DNA of 64,000 nucleotides, from assembly GCF_014898055.3 (NCBI RefSeq), contig NW_023601104.1:39372210-39436209 (forward strand), given 5' to 3'. This DNA is from Talpa occidentalis (Eukaryota > Chordata > Mammalia > Eulipotyphla > Talpidae). Position 1 is the stretch's first letter. Each line of letters begins with the position of its first letter. A model generated the notes under the pieces. It had not been told where the DNA came from, made no database searches, and saw only the letters and a program-made list of their open reading frames with translations. A program made the position numbers and the translations under genes. Below are positions 21,911 to 33,164 of the stretch, one piece after another.

Positions 21911-23180
21911 ATGCCTGGACTTCTTTTGATAAAATTCTTTTCTAGAAAGACTAACCCACTATTTCTTCCCCTTAAAAAAAGTAACTTTGTTCCCCAGGTA
22001 AACACCTTAATTGATTTTTCCTTCCCTTGTCCTAGCCAAATAAAACCTCTGGTACATAAAATTGTTTCATTTGTAACTCTGCAATTTGAACTTCCCAGCC
22101 TAAGAAAAACTAAAGCTACAATTGGGATCTCTATCTTAAATCTGTTCTTTTTATCATTATTTAAATGGTGGTATATTTCTTCTATAAAACTAAGGATCTA
22201 CTAAATTTAATAATGAAAATTTGTTGACTACTTAATGAGCTTTTGGTATATTTTTTGCTTCTTATTGTAGGAAAACTAAGCTTTGTTGTCATCATCACCT
22301 AAAAAATTAAATAAAACGTGTTTATAAGTTATTCAGTACAAAAAATAATAGCATAACAGCTCCTACAATACCTTGAGTGAAAAATGTGAGGCCGACCTGT
22401 AATTAGCTGAGATTGCGTTGGGACAAGGCCTCAGTGTGGACTAAAAGTTTCAGGGAGTGACTGATGCACTTTCTCTGGCCAGGTCCCTGACTTATGTGCC
22501 CTAGATGACCTGATGACCACTTGGAAGGTCTCCTGCTTCTATGCTCCTTGCTTGCTTTAAAGTGTGAATGTGCCCCTGCTGGGGCAATGGATGTTCTGTT
22601 GCTTAATTGCTTGTGTGTCCCGATTTTGGAAAAAGATCTCTGGGCCTGTGGGCATACATAAAGATGAAATTCTGCCAGAACAGTCTTACAATCTAAAAAT
22701 TAAAAACTAGAATGCTGTAACTCTAAATATAAACTGAGGTGTGTTAAGAAATGTATTTAAAACAGGTATGTTAAAGGTCTGAAAAATTTAGTGTCAAAAC
22801 AAAATGGCTATCTTTGAAAAAAAGGGGTGCAAAATAGGAAGGCAAAAAAAAGGTGTTGAAGGTTTGACGGTCTGAGAGAGATATCTTAGAAAAAATGTCA
22901 TGTGCTAGAATGACTTGCTTTAATACTATTCAAGTTTATTGTCAGTAGTGTACTTACGTAAAACCAAACTTTAATTTCTTTTTCATTTACAGTAAAGACT
23001 CAAGTATTCTTAAATTGCTTTTACTGGTCCTTGATGACAAATTAAAGACTTTTTAGATGATCTAAAATCTTGGTTCTCTTTTTCCTCAGACTTGGTTAAC
23101 TGAAATATATAGTCCTGTCAGCATTGTTGAGCACTGTAAAAATATATCTACTTTCAAAAACCTCTAGTTATCACTCTGGG
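21911..23180. other. AT-rich centre of the inverted repeat
   Basis: About 1.3 kb of AT-rich sequence with no open frame above about 100 codons and no recognised gene. It may be ERV-derived, but I cannot assign it. Confidence 0.4.
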
Positions 23181-23199
23181 TAATAAAGGATTGGCAGGG

Positions 23200-23519
23200 T
23201 AAAGAGAAGGAAAGCAGAAATTTTATTGCCCACCCCTCCACCCCCCACCGCCCCTCACCCCCACCCCACCACCCGTTTGTGTGGGGAGAGATGTCCTTTT
23301 ATAGAGGTGTGGAAGGTTAGGCAGGAAACTGGGTATGTGGAACCAAAGTTGTTGTTTTTGGTGGTTTTTGGTTGATCGCTATCAGGTCCTGTTTGTGTCA
23401 GGTGGAGGCCTCTGGTTCCAGGGGCTGAGGCAAGGGTAGAATTCCTCTCTGCAGTTTTCCAGGCCCCTCCTTGTGCCCAGGGCATGGGGCTCTCACCAGG
23501 CCCCCTGCACTAGCCTTAC
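23200..23519 (-). mobile_element. Probable LTR (minus)
   Basis: Reading the minus strand it starts TGTAAGGCTAGTG, contains a G-rich stretch and an AATAAA (plus-strand TTTATT near 23220). It abuts the inner end of the right arm. The distal boundary is uncertain. Confidence 0.5.
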
Positions 23520-23755
23520 AGGTAATTTAGACAGGTTTTATAAAAATCTGTATATATTTATTAAGCCTGCGACAAATTTTTTCTTGAAGTCAAATTTTAA
23601 AAATAGTAAAGTTTTTAATCAGTAAAATGATTTGATATGTCTTAGGACTCAATTATTTTTCTTGTAGGAAAATGCTAAAACACATGGGACCAATATAGAC
23701 ATGTTAAAACTTCATAGAAAAAACATCATCATTGAGGGAAAAAGTTATATCTCTT

Positions 23756-24357
23756 TGTAACAGGGTGGTCCCCGGGAAAGGGGGAGGTTCCAGGTTCCCT
23801 GCCCCACCCAAATGGAGGGTGGAGCTGAGCAGGGAGAGAAGAAGCTGCAGAGGAACTGAGGAAGGAAGGAAGCAGGATGGAGAGCCAGAAGGAGACCTGC
23901 AGGAGGCACATGGAGCCGAGAGACACATAAAGAAACTACACTTACCTTTGGGTCATGGACTGGGTGACACAGATGTGGGTAGAGACCCCTGGGGTGGTGA
24001 CAATGGCGGTTTTTGTTTTGATTTTGATTTTGCTCCTTTCCTTCCAGACTTGTCTGGTTATTTCTGATCCTTTTCTATGGGTACCCACTGAAGATGCTTA
24101 AGATTTGTGGCAGGCTTTGGGGCCTTGCTCTGGGCCAATCCTGCTTGGGTGGACTTTTACCCACGAGGGAACGGGTAACTTTGGGTGCTTGATTTAGAAG
24201 CTATCTTCTTTGCCTTTTCTGTATTGTTTCCTAATTGTATTAAAGTTTCTTCCCATTAAAATCTCATATGTTTTGTGTTGATGCGGCAGATGGCAGAACC
24301 CATTTAGAGCAGGCAGGTTTGCAGGGTCTGGGCTGCCCCTCTCCCTGCCCTGGAACA
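23756..24357 (+). mobile_element. Solo LTR, family D
   Basis: TGTAACAGGGTGGTCCCC to GGAACA, 602 bp, flanked by tctt on both sides (4-bp target duplication). Near-copy of 26381-26983. Confidence 0.85.
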
Positions 24358-25056
24358 TCTTCAGCACGTATAAAAATTGACTAAATTGTTCTAAAATATG
24401 TGAGATTTTTAAAACTTAGGATGTTCCGGTATAATATGATTGGATGACTTGATTGTTCTGAAATACATATGTGTATGTGTGTCACAAAATTGAGCAAACA
24501 TCCTTGTCTTTTGCCTTAAACCATAATTTTAGGTACATGGTCATTTTCAAGTTTTTGTTATTTCTAAAGGTTGCTTGCTGAGCTTTGCCTTCAGAAAACT
24601 CACAAAAAGAGACTGACAATGTAGATATGTTGTGGAACTGAGAAGACCTACCGAGCCTATAAAAAAATGAATTTATAAAAATTACCAACAGAATCGAGAC
24701 TTAATACACGGGAAAAGTACAGAGGAGGATTTGTATAATATTTAATGACTTTTTAAAAAATATTGGTTTTTAATGTTTTGTTTTGTTTTTAATCTCTAGA
24801 AAACTTGTCTTTAAACTGGGCTATGATCTTAGCAGTGGCAATTTGCATCTTCTTATGTGCAAACTGAAACATTTGCTTTTCTCTTCTCATCCCCAAAATT
24901 TGTAGGCAATATATGCACTTCTCAGGACAATGTCTATCTTTGCATAATCTCAATAGGGAATTTTATTTCTCCTTAAACTAGAAAATTAAACATGTCTTGT
25001 TACAAGGCTTTGAGTAAAATTTGAGCTGAGCTGAGAAGAGCAAACCAAGAAGAGCA

Positions 25057-25839
25057 TGTCACCTTGATGAAGGACAAGAATAGAAAAAAACCTAAAGGAG
25101 GCGCCACAAAACCAGAAACCTGGCTCACACAAGGAGGTGGGGGCAGAAGAGATTAGCATCCACACAGTTGGGGAAACCAGTATCCCAAGGGTTGGTCAAC
25201 ACTAGGATCCCAAGGCTTGCACGTTCTGAAGATATGGAGATTGAGCCCAACAGACCCCAAAGGTAAAGATATGGAGATTGAGCCCATTGTAGAATCTCCA
25301 TCCCTTTCAAATTCTATGTGGTTATCCAAAATTAGCAACCAACTGACAGCTCACAAGGAGTGACCCCTCCCAAACAGAAGACTATATCAGTGCACAGGCT
25401 CGGGGCAGCATCCCATTTCCCACCTGTGACTATGCAGGTGTCCCTTTTCACCAACTCTCTCCCTCTGCAGGGCAGCAGCCTTCCTGCCTGCCCATGACCT
25501 GTCAAGGCCGCCTGTCTGCAACCATGCAGGCCTCTTAGCAAACCTGTCCCTTTTGGGACAGCTCTTCCTGCCCACTTATGTCTGTGCAAATGTCCTTTAT
25601 TCCTCTGTCCCTTTCCCTAATAAACCTGTTCTTTAAATATAACTAATGCCTCTGTCTCGTGGAGAAACTTGCCTGGGAAACTCACCCGTGTCCCTGAAAT
25701 GGGAGCTCCAGTGAAATCTTTCCCAGAGTGAACCCAAGGACCCCACACTCCAAATCCATAGACTCCAAAAACGACAACAATCTTGCTTACTGGGTTCCAG
25801 AGACCTCCATGAAAGGTGAGGAAGCTTGCTTCCATTGGT
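25057..25839 (+). mobile_element. Probable LTR, family E
   Basis: TGTCACCTTGATGAAGG start, tandem GATATGGAGATTGAGCCCA pieces (about 25231 and 25267), CCTAATAAACCTG polyadenylation region near 25616. It interrupts the right arm. The 3' limit is approximate. Confidence 0.6.
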
Positions 25840-26309
25840 AGTTTTAGAGGGATTAGGATGTCCTAAAGCTTATTCCATTCAGGCTTTGAGGACTCCACCC
25901 CCACTCCAGACCAAAGCCATCAGGACACTGGGAAAGACAAATCCCATCACCACCAAAGGGAAGGTTGTTGGAACCTGAGGGTGGGGTTAAGCAGCCAGTT
26001 TGGTATAAAACCAGACACGTGGGCTTTGGGGGGGTTCCCTTTTGGCTCTCTGCCAGCTCGCGGCTGTTGGCATGCTCTCAGAGTGCCATTGGGTTTCCAG
26101 GTCAGCGGATCGAGTAGGACGCATTTAAGATTTTATTTCCCTATTTTCTCCCTGAGTTGTACATTTCCTCATTTCCCCTTCCCTTGTAAATAAACCTTTT
26201 ATTAACCTTTTGTGTGTGCCTGCAGTGGAGTATTAATAAGTCCCTTTCAAGCGCACAGGTGAAGACCCACAGCCAGGCAACCATTTTATATCGGGGCTGC
26301 TCTGTAACA
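25840..26309 (+). mobile_element. Solo LTR, family C
   Basis: Same family as 21482-21910, with TGTAAATAAACCTTTTATTAACC near 26187 and ending CTGTAACA. Confidence 0.8.
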
Positions 26310-26380
26310 GTTGGACTGGAAAAACCCTGGAAAAGGCCCTGGGAACTTGAGAAGAGGAAATCTCAGGAGAAGTCTGGTAA

Positions 26381-26983
26381 TGTAACAGGGTGGTCCCCAG
26401 GAAAGGGGGAGGTTCCAGGTTTCCTGCCCCACCCAAATGGACAGTGGAGCTGAGCAGGAAGAGAAGAAGCTGCAGCGGAGACTGAGAAAGGAAGGAAGCA
26501 GGATGGAGAGCCAGGAGGAGACTTGGTGGTGGCACATGGAGCCAAGAGACCCGCGAAGAAAGTGCACTTGCCTTTTGGTCGTGGACTGGGTGACACAGAT
26601 GTGGGTGAGAGACCCGTGGGGAGGTGACAATGGCAGTTTTTGTCTTGATTTTAGTTTTCTCTTTTCCCTCCAGACTTGTCTGGTTGTTTCTGATGCTTTG
26701 CTGTGGGTCCCCACTAGAAGATACTTTAGACTTGGGGCAGGCTTTGGGGCCTTGCTCTGGGCCAATAGTGCTTGGGTGGACTTTTACCCATGAGGGGACG
26801 GGTAACATTGGGTGCTTGATTTAAAAACTATATTCTTTGCCTTTTCTGTATTGTTTCCTAATTGTATCAGAGTTCCTTCCCATTAAAGTCTCATGTTTTG
26901 TGTTGATGCGGTGGATGGCAGAACCCATTTAGAGTAGGCAGATTTGCGGGGTTTTTGGCTGCCCCTCTCCCTGCCCTGTAACA
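26381..26983 (+). mobile_element. Solo LTR, family D
   Basis: TGTAACAGGGTGGTCCCC to CCCTGTAACA, flanked by gtaa on both sides (4-bp target duplication, as for gammaretrovirus-like ERVs). Confidence 0.87.
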
Positions 26984-27499
26984 GTAAGACTGTGACTTTG
27001 AAGCCTACATGAACTGGGTATTAAAAAGCTCACTCCAGGCTGTGGCATTTTCAACAAAGCCAACAACATCTTCTTGGTTATTTTGCACTATGAGTTTATG
27101 GAAATATAGGTAAAATTGTTTGAAATTTGATTTGATTTACTATTTGATTTACTATTTACAGAATTGGGAAGAGGATAGAGAAAAAAAATTATGTCTCAGT
27201 AACTATATTAGTCTCTGGTCCTCTTCGGTGAGGACGGTATCCTAAACGTCATCATCTTGAGAAAAGAAAAAAAATAATCCCTATTACATTTAGAACTATG
27301 ATATGTTGTATACCTTACTACTGTCACAACTGCACTAAAGCCTTAACATCCTGTCAGGAACTGTGCCAGCAAGTGCAGGCCTTCCATAGTAAAGAGTCCT
27401 CCCCCTCCCTCCCCACCACAACCCTATTCAGCAGGAAGCAGCCAGAGGTTTCAACGCCTTTTTCCTTTAGAAATGGAAGATCATAACAGAGAGTGGGGA

Positions 27500-27917
27500 T
27501 TATGATGCAGTTACAAATAACTGGTCCCTAAGAATTAACAAGTTTAGCAAGTTTGTCTTTTCCCTATTCCCTGCAATTTCCCCTTGTTTGACAGGTTTGT
27601 CTTTAGGGTCCTCCGCCTCTCAGATAAGCATAACAAGTCCTCCTGCATTTCAGGGAAGAGGGAGCTAAACATCAGTTACTGAAGAAAAGCAAGCTGCACC
27701 CACCTTTCCTCTTGAAGACCACTCCCACACCCCTTTGCAGACCCTAGTCCATCTCCTTTTTTTCTTTCCCCTTGTATAAATACCCCTGCACTCTGTCAAA
27801 GAGCAGGACAGCTGTCTTTCAGACATGAGTCTGCTGCCCTCTTCATTTGTCGACAAATTAAACCACTTCCCTTTTCCTCAAACTCTGTTTCCTTTGGTTG
27901 GCTGAGGAACACTGAGG
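27500..27917 (-). repeat. Family A LTR-like repeat, outer edge of the right arm
   Basis: On the minus strand it carries AGGAAACAGAGTTTGAGG, GTCGACAAATG, GCAGACTCATGTC and a TTTATACAAGGGG TATA-like element. It mirrors 18355-18705. Confidence 0.7.
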
Positions 27918-28768
27918 CCTGCATTCTGTATCACTGGTCCAGCTGATTAAATGGCCTGTCTCTCAGCAGGGGCAACTGTAAACAGAGTCAAGGGAAATGA
28001 AGAAGTGGGGACAGTAGAGTCCAGTCTTCTCAGTGCCTGTAGAGAAGGGTTGCCAAGAAGAGAGCAGTGTGACCACAGGCCCATAGGCTGGGTCATGGGG
28101 ATGAGGCACCAGTGAGCTTACGGAGCAGCCAGACCCCACAGCCCAGGGAAGGAGGGAGACACGGGAATTTCCTTCTGTGGGTCCCAGAAGCAAGAAGAAC
28201 AATGGCTGGGCAGCCATAACCCTGGCAGTGCCAAGATTAGCAGCAGGGCAGGGCACGGGCCTGTCTGAGACTCCAGAGGCTCCCGTGTCAGAGGCAGGGG
28301 TGACCTCAGACCAGGGATGGGCAGGGGTTGGCACATTCTCCTCCCACTTTGGTGCCCTCCCCAGAGGAGACTGTTTAAGCACCTCCCTCCTCAGACATAT
28401 ATCTAGGGCACTGTAGGCCGGCCTGCCAGTTAGAGCAGGTGCACAAGCTGGAGCCCACTTCCCCGCAATCTGATGGTCTCACAGTCCCTTCTAACTCCTA
28501 CATTTGATGTTTGACTTTTCAGGAAAATGTCCCTTTTTTCGGACTTACTAACTGCTCACTCAAAGAAAAACAAAGTGGAAATTTCGGATCATAACTTCAC
28601 AGATCCCTCCTCCCTACCCTGAAGCTGAGCAGGGTCCCCTGATGTCCTGCTGTTCGTCCCAGTAAAGGGAAGAACTTCTGAGCCTCACCCTGTGTCAGGT
28701 CACCCAGTGGGACAGTGTCCCAGATTGTATCACATTTAAATTTTTTTCTTATTTTTTTATTGAGATAA

Positions 28769-29231
28769 TGTTACAGGCCAGCCCCGATATAAAATGGGTT
28801 GCCTGGCTATGGGTCCTCACCCACGCTTGAAAAGAACTTATTAATACTCCACTGCAGGCACACACAAAGGGTTGATAAAAGATTTATTTACAAGGGAAGG
28901 GGAAATGAGGAAATGTACATCTCAGGGAGAAAATAGGGAAATGAAGTCTTAAATGCATCCTACCCATTCCACCGACCTGGAAACCCAATGGCACTCTGAG
29001 AGCTGTCTAAGACCCAAGAGCCATGAAGCCAAGAAGCCCCCCCCCCAAGACCCACATGTCTGGTTTTATACCAAACCTGGCTGCTTAACTCCGCGCTCAG
29101 GTTCCAACAACCTTCCCTTTAGTGGTGATGGGATTTGTCTTTCCCAGTGTCCTGATGGCTTTGGTCTGGAGTGGGGTGGAGTCCACAAAGCCTGTATGGA
29201 ATTAGCTTAGGACATCCTTTTCCCCCTAACA
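28769..29231 (-). mobile_element. Solo LTR, family C, unit 1 only
   Basis: Plus-strand TGTTACAGGCC to CCCCTAACA. Unit 2 keeps the uninterrupted site (GAGATAACATTGGTTTTCAC near 41365), so insertion followed the duplication. Confidence 0.85.
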
Positions 29232-29560
29232 ACAACACTGGTTTTCACACCATATAGGAGTCTATGCATAGGGTCACCCCTTTTTATATGTATGTTACCA
29301 ACCACCTCCCCTACCAGGGCACCCACAATCCTATAGCTCCCTTCTATCTGAAACAGCCCACACTTAAAAATTTCATCCTGGCTTCACAGAATCTCTAAGA
29401 AAGGATTCTCTCAGGTCACTGAAAACTAGGGTCAGAAGAGCAATAACTTGATTTCTCCCCATGCTGCTTCCCAGAGCTCCCTGATTCACAGCTCTCAGCC
29501 CTGCAGGGAAGCATCACACAGACAGGCCTTGGCTGGGGCAGCTTCAGGTTGCAAGTGTGT

Positions 29561-29566
29561 TTTATT
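29561..29566 (-). terminator. Polyadenylation signal of the RNase gene
   Basis: TTTATT on the plus strand (AATAAA on the minus), about 200 bases after the stop codon. The same signal is conserved in unit 2 at 41697-41702. Confidence 0.8.
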
Positions 29567-29762
29567 GAAGAGGCAGTGAGGAAGTTAACTGGGGGCCCCA
29601 CACAAGCGTGTCTCACCCCCAAAGCCACATGGTACAAGCCTCAGGCAGGGATGCTGGTGTGGGATGGCAAGGAGCCCAACTTGAGTTATTCCCATTGGGG
29701 CAAAGAGGAAAAAGCTCAGGAGAGTAGGGGCCATGAGGATGAGTGGGGGTGGGAGTACATCT

Positions 29763-30197
29763 CTATCTGGCCTCAGATGAGACCTCTTCGGAGCCATCAT
29801 AGTGGACGGGCAACAGAGGGTTCCCTTTACATGCAATGATGATGTATCTCTTTTCGTTAATAGCTTTGTAACTGGAGCGCCCTTTTTTCCTGAAACACTC
29901 TGTGATGCTCATTGGGGACCTGCTCTTGTGACAGTTGTCCCGCCCATTCTTGCAGGTGATATTTGGCTCGAGACAGACAGCCTGGACAGCCTCCATGGGC
30001 TCGTGCACAAAGGTGTTGCACTGCTTCCCTGAAATATTTCTGCTCTTCATCTCCTTTTTGCAGTAGTTGGGGCCAAAGGGGCCGTTTCCGGGGTCCATGT
30101 GATCATTCTCAAACTTCGGCCAGGAAGGCCGGGCCCCCGCCAGCACCAGCAGCACCAGGACCATCAGTGAGAACAGGACAAGGGACTTCAGAGCCAT
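29763..30197 (-). CDS. RNASE1: RNASE1-like secreted RNase A homologue lacking Lys41
   Basis: Single coding exon, 144 codons. Residues 1-21/22 form a signal peptide (MALKSLVLF..., leucine-rich). The mature chain has H33 (RNase A His12), H132 (His119) in LPVHYD, and N-glycosylation sites N54-I-S and N79-I-T. Length is near the usual ~150 of RNASE1, but two deletions remove family hallmarks. C60 (Cys40) is followed directly by NTFVHE, so the Lys41-x-x of the CKxxNTF signature is gone; the C101-C123 interval lacks Cys95, leaving seven cysteines. Gln11 is Asp. The C-terminus has a longer acidic tail. Known RNASE1 proteins are secreted RNA-degrading enzymes; catalysis here should be severely reduced, though this is inference. 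The start is chosen because the exon-2 acceptor (at 30225-30227) lies between it and an upstream in-frame ATG, and the context GCCACCATGG is optimal. The symbol reflects closest family; orthology to functional RNASE1 is not certain. Confidence 0.88.
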   Translation of the reverse strand: MALKSLVLFSLMVLVLLVLAGARPSWPKFENDHMDPGNGPFGPNYCKKEMKSRNISGKQCNTFVHEPMEAVQAVCLEPNITCKNGRDNCHKSRSPMSITECFRKKGRSSYKAINEKRYIIIACKGNPLLPVHYDGSEEVSSEAR

Positions 30198-30845
30198 GGT
30201 GGCTGCGCTTCCCTGGAGGCCCCACCTGGGAGAGGAGAGAGGAGGAAAAGCCGCCCCTGAGGAGAAGGACCCCGCTCCCACTGCTGGGCTCCCGGGCTAT
30301 AGGTGCCCCTTAGATCAGCAAGAAAATCACCCTTTTCCTGTGAGATTTGCTAGGTAATCAGCCACTATTGTTCTCAAGAGCATTTTCTCCTGCTTGCTAG
30401 AGACACTCGATCCTCCCCTCTGTGGGTGAGCGCCAAAGTGACCAAACCCTGGCAGTCCTGTCTGTGACTACTCAGCTATTTTGATGTCAAATACCATGTG
30501 TACCCCATGCTTAACCGCCTCCTTACAGGATCCTTTCACATAAACCATGAGCTGCCCTGACACTCAGGGTCAGGTTGACAGACCCTGCTGTCCTCCAGCT
30601 CAAGGAGACTCAGCCCAGTGCCTGAAAGCAGAATTTGTTGTGTTCCTTAGAGAGATGCTTTCCTTTCCTAACTAAGGGCTGCTCTTTCCCCAGCCCCACA
30701 GGGTCTCTTTGCAGCTGGCAAGCTCTACACCCTGCCCCTGGCTGTGCCTGGCCCAAGCTGTCTCAGAGCTGGCCTCTCCCCTCCTGCTCCTGCCTCTCCA
30801 CCCTCAAGTAGAAGCAGGTCCAGAGTCCACCTGGTGGACACTCAC

Positions 30846-30885
30846 CTAGTTTGGTGACCGGGAGAGAACGGAGTCCAGTTTCTTC
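30846..30885 (-). other. RNASE1: Non-coding exon 1 of the RNase gene
   Basis: About 30 bases below the TATA box, ending ACTAG followed by the donor GTGAGT (plus-strand ACTCAC 30840-30845). It pairs with the acceptor at 30225-30227 across an intron of about 0.6 kb, the usual RNASE1 layout of one untranslated exon plus one coding exon. The 5' end is estimated. Confidence 0.65.
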
Positions 30886-30911
30886 AATTCTGGTGTCTCT
30901 GGGATTCAGAT

Positions 30912-30917
30912 CTTATA
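30912..30917 (-). promoter_or_regulatory. TATA box of the RNase gene
   Basis: TATAAG on the minus strand, upstream of the non-coding exon and followed at the expected distance by the inferred start site. Conserved with its flank CCCTTGTA...TATAAGATCTGAA in unit 2 (43062-43067). Confidence 0.7.
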
Positions 30918-31699
30918 GAGACTACAAGGGGCGTGGCTTCTAAGAGTGGGAGGAGCATCTGAGGTTCATTCCAAGGAAGAGGAGGACAATGCCAGAAGGT
31001 GGGAGTTTGTCCAGGCTTCCCTCTGCTGGGAGGGGCCTCTCTCCCACGTAGATCATCTGTTTGCTGGTTCTCCAGGAGGAACAGGAAGTTCATACAACAC
31101 TGATGTCTGAACCCTAACCTAGTCCTGGTTTTCTTTTGGTGACCATTTTCAAGTAATATTCCTTGGAGTTAACAAAGGGCCTGTAACTTGTGATCTCAGG
31201 GGAGTGAGGGATGGAAGTCTCTCTCTGCTTGGACTGGAATCCTGAACAGCTTGGACTGGAATCCTCATCTCCCCATAGTAGTTTTCCTGGAGACAGAGGG
31301 GAAAGAGAGGTGTCCAGCTGTGCCCTCATAGAAAACTTCCCCATTCTGGAGAAACAGGGAGGACTGCCTGAACCAGGAAGAGAAGGAAGCCTCTGTTTTT
31401 GCAATGGGCCTCACCAGTCCTGGCCACTTCCTGCCCACTTTTCACCCCCAATACAGAAGGTTGGAAATTTTTGTTGGCACTTTTACTACAGTGACTACTA
31501 CTGTAGTTTTACTACAGTTTTGCTACAGGGCAAAGTAGAGGAAATAAAATAAACTCTAAATCCCTTTTGGAGAAAAAATAGAGAGCATCTGATTTCTTCC
31601 AACCTAGACAGAGAATTATTTGTTTTAGTTTGATGTTTTTTACTGACAATTTAAATAACTCAGACATAAATATAAAAAAAAAATTTCTGTTCTCTGGAT

Positions 31700-31920
31700 T
31701 TAGATAGTCTCAGTCCAAATTCTGATGTGGCACCTTAAGAGCAGGGCAAATTATATAATTTAATTTCCCTCTTCCTCAGTTGCTTCATCTCTAAGAATCA
31801 AATGTTCATATGAACCTTTTTTACTAGGAGAAAATAAAGCAGACACAAACGCTTATAGCAGTGCCTAAAGCATCAATGTATGTAACTAGTGAATGTTAAT
31901 TTGTGGGTGGTGGAAAATTC
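31700..31920 (-). repeat. MIR SINE
   Basis: CCAAATTCTGATGTGGCACCTTA, CTTCCTCAGTTGCTTCATCT and GCAGTGCCTAAAGCATC match the reverse of the mammalian MIR consensus. Present in both duplication units (also 43815-44025). Confidence 0.75.
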
Positions 31921-32323
31921 CCTAAGAAGTGGGTTAAACAACAGTGGACTGAGCCTTCTGAGATGCTGCCTACACAGGTGCAGTCTAGGGACATCACACT
32001 TGCTTTGCTCAAAACCTGAGTTGTAATTAGTTTTTGAAGCTCTGGGAAGAGAAGAGAGAACTGCTGGGAAAAACAGAATGCTTTAAATGAATTTTTTTAT
32101 TATTTTGAGATGATAGCCTAGAAATCTGTAAAGTCAACATTATTTTCTTATATGCATGGATTTGGATATGGACGTGGGGCCAGGGAAGACCTGGTGGGAT
32201 GAATATTAGTTTCATGCTCCTTGTCTCCCCCACAACCCCAGCATCTACTCAGGTTTTGTCTGTTCTTAGTCTTCAGTAGTATTCATATCTTTTTGTTTTT
32301 GTTTCTGTTTTTACAGATAGTTC

Positions 32324-32768
32324 TGTTACAGGGCAACCCTGCTCTAAAACGGTTGCCTGACTGTGGGTCCTCACTTGCACACTTAAAGGGACTTACACTG
32401 CAGGCACACACAAAAGATTAACAAAAGGTTTATTTACAAGCGAAAGGGAATGAGGAAATGTACAACTCAGGGAGAAAAGAGGAGATAAAGTCTTAAATGT
32501 GTCCTATCCTTTCCGCTGACCTGGAATCCCAAATGACCTGCTGAGACTAAACCTGCCTGGCCAAGAGCATGAGCCAAGTGTCTGAGACCCCATTAACATG
32601 ACTGGGTTTTATTTACAAGCAGAGAAAATGGCTGCTTAACTCTGCCCTTAGGTCCTCGCAACTTCCCTTTGGGGGTCATGGGATTTGTAATTCCCAGTGT
32701 CTTGAAGAAGTAGGGGTGGCATCCACAAAGCCTGTATGGAGTTGCTCAGGACATCCTTTCCCTCTAAT
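32324..32768 (-). mobile_element. Solo LTR, family C
   Basis: Plus-strand TGTTACAGGGCAACC to CCCTCTAATA, with the rc of the AATAAACC core near 32425. It lies at the point where collinearity with unit 2 ends. Confidence 0.8.
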
Positions 32769-32909
32769 ACTTCTGTTTTGTTAGCACTGTCACCCCTTGA
32801 CTCCTTCCAGAGTTGACTGGGGTCCTTTTTACCTTGTTTTCATTAGACCTATTTCTAATAGCATTTCTGCACTTTTCCACAACTTCCAAGCAAAGAGGAA
32901 GGAATAGCT

Positions 32910-33164
32910 TCATGCCATTCTGCAGAATTTATCTGGATCTTCAGAGGAAGTGCTGGTGAAGGGAGATCCGGGGCCGGGGCCAGCGAAGGGCTTTCCATGA
33001 GAACAATTTCCTTTGGCCCTCTGGTGATATTCGGTGCATCCTTGTTTGTCTTTCTCAGAAATTAACTCAGTATCTGTTTCATCAAATATAGGGTCTTGTT
33101 TAAAAGTTCTGGAGGGTGGAAAGTCCAAACGCATGTTACCAGCAGCTGGGTCTGGCAAGGGCAC
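32910..33164 (-). other. Unassigned 84-codon open frame
   Basis: A minus-strand frame (MPLPDPAAGNMRLDF...) with mixed, protein-like composition, ending KFCRMA. It continues upstream into stops. I do not recognise it. It could be a processed-pseudogene scrap, an exon or chance. Confidence 0.2.

Larger units (their letters stand above)
23520..27920 (-). repeat. Right arm of the inverted repeat
   Basis: Reverse-complement homology to 18355-21480 in mirrored order: 23530-23600, 23640-23755, 24370-25052, 27105-27345, 27415-27490 and the family A repeat 27500-27917. The arm is longer than its partner because of inserted LTRs at 23756-24357 and 25057-26983. Confidence 0.85.
27935..32323. repeat. 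RNASE duplication unit 1
   Basis: Collinear in direct orientation with 40525-44410 from ATGGCCTGTCTCTC to TTTTGTCTGTTCTTAGTCTTC. It contains the intact RNase gene. An LTR (28769-29231) is present only in this unit. Confidence 0.9.

Noticed and set aside
29763..30281. 172-codon version of the RNase frame starting at 30281
   Set aside because: The extra 28 codons cross the splice acceptor at 30225-30227 and are intronic; the internal ATG begins a normal signal peptide.
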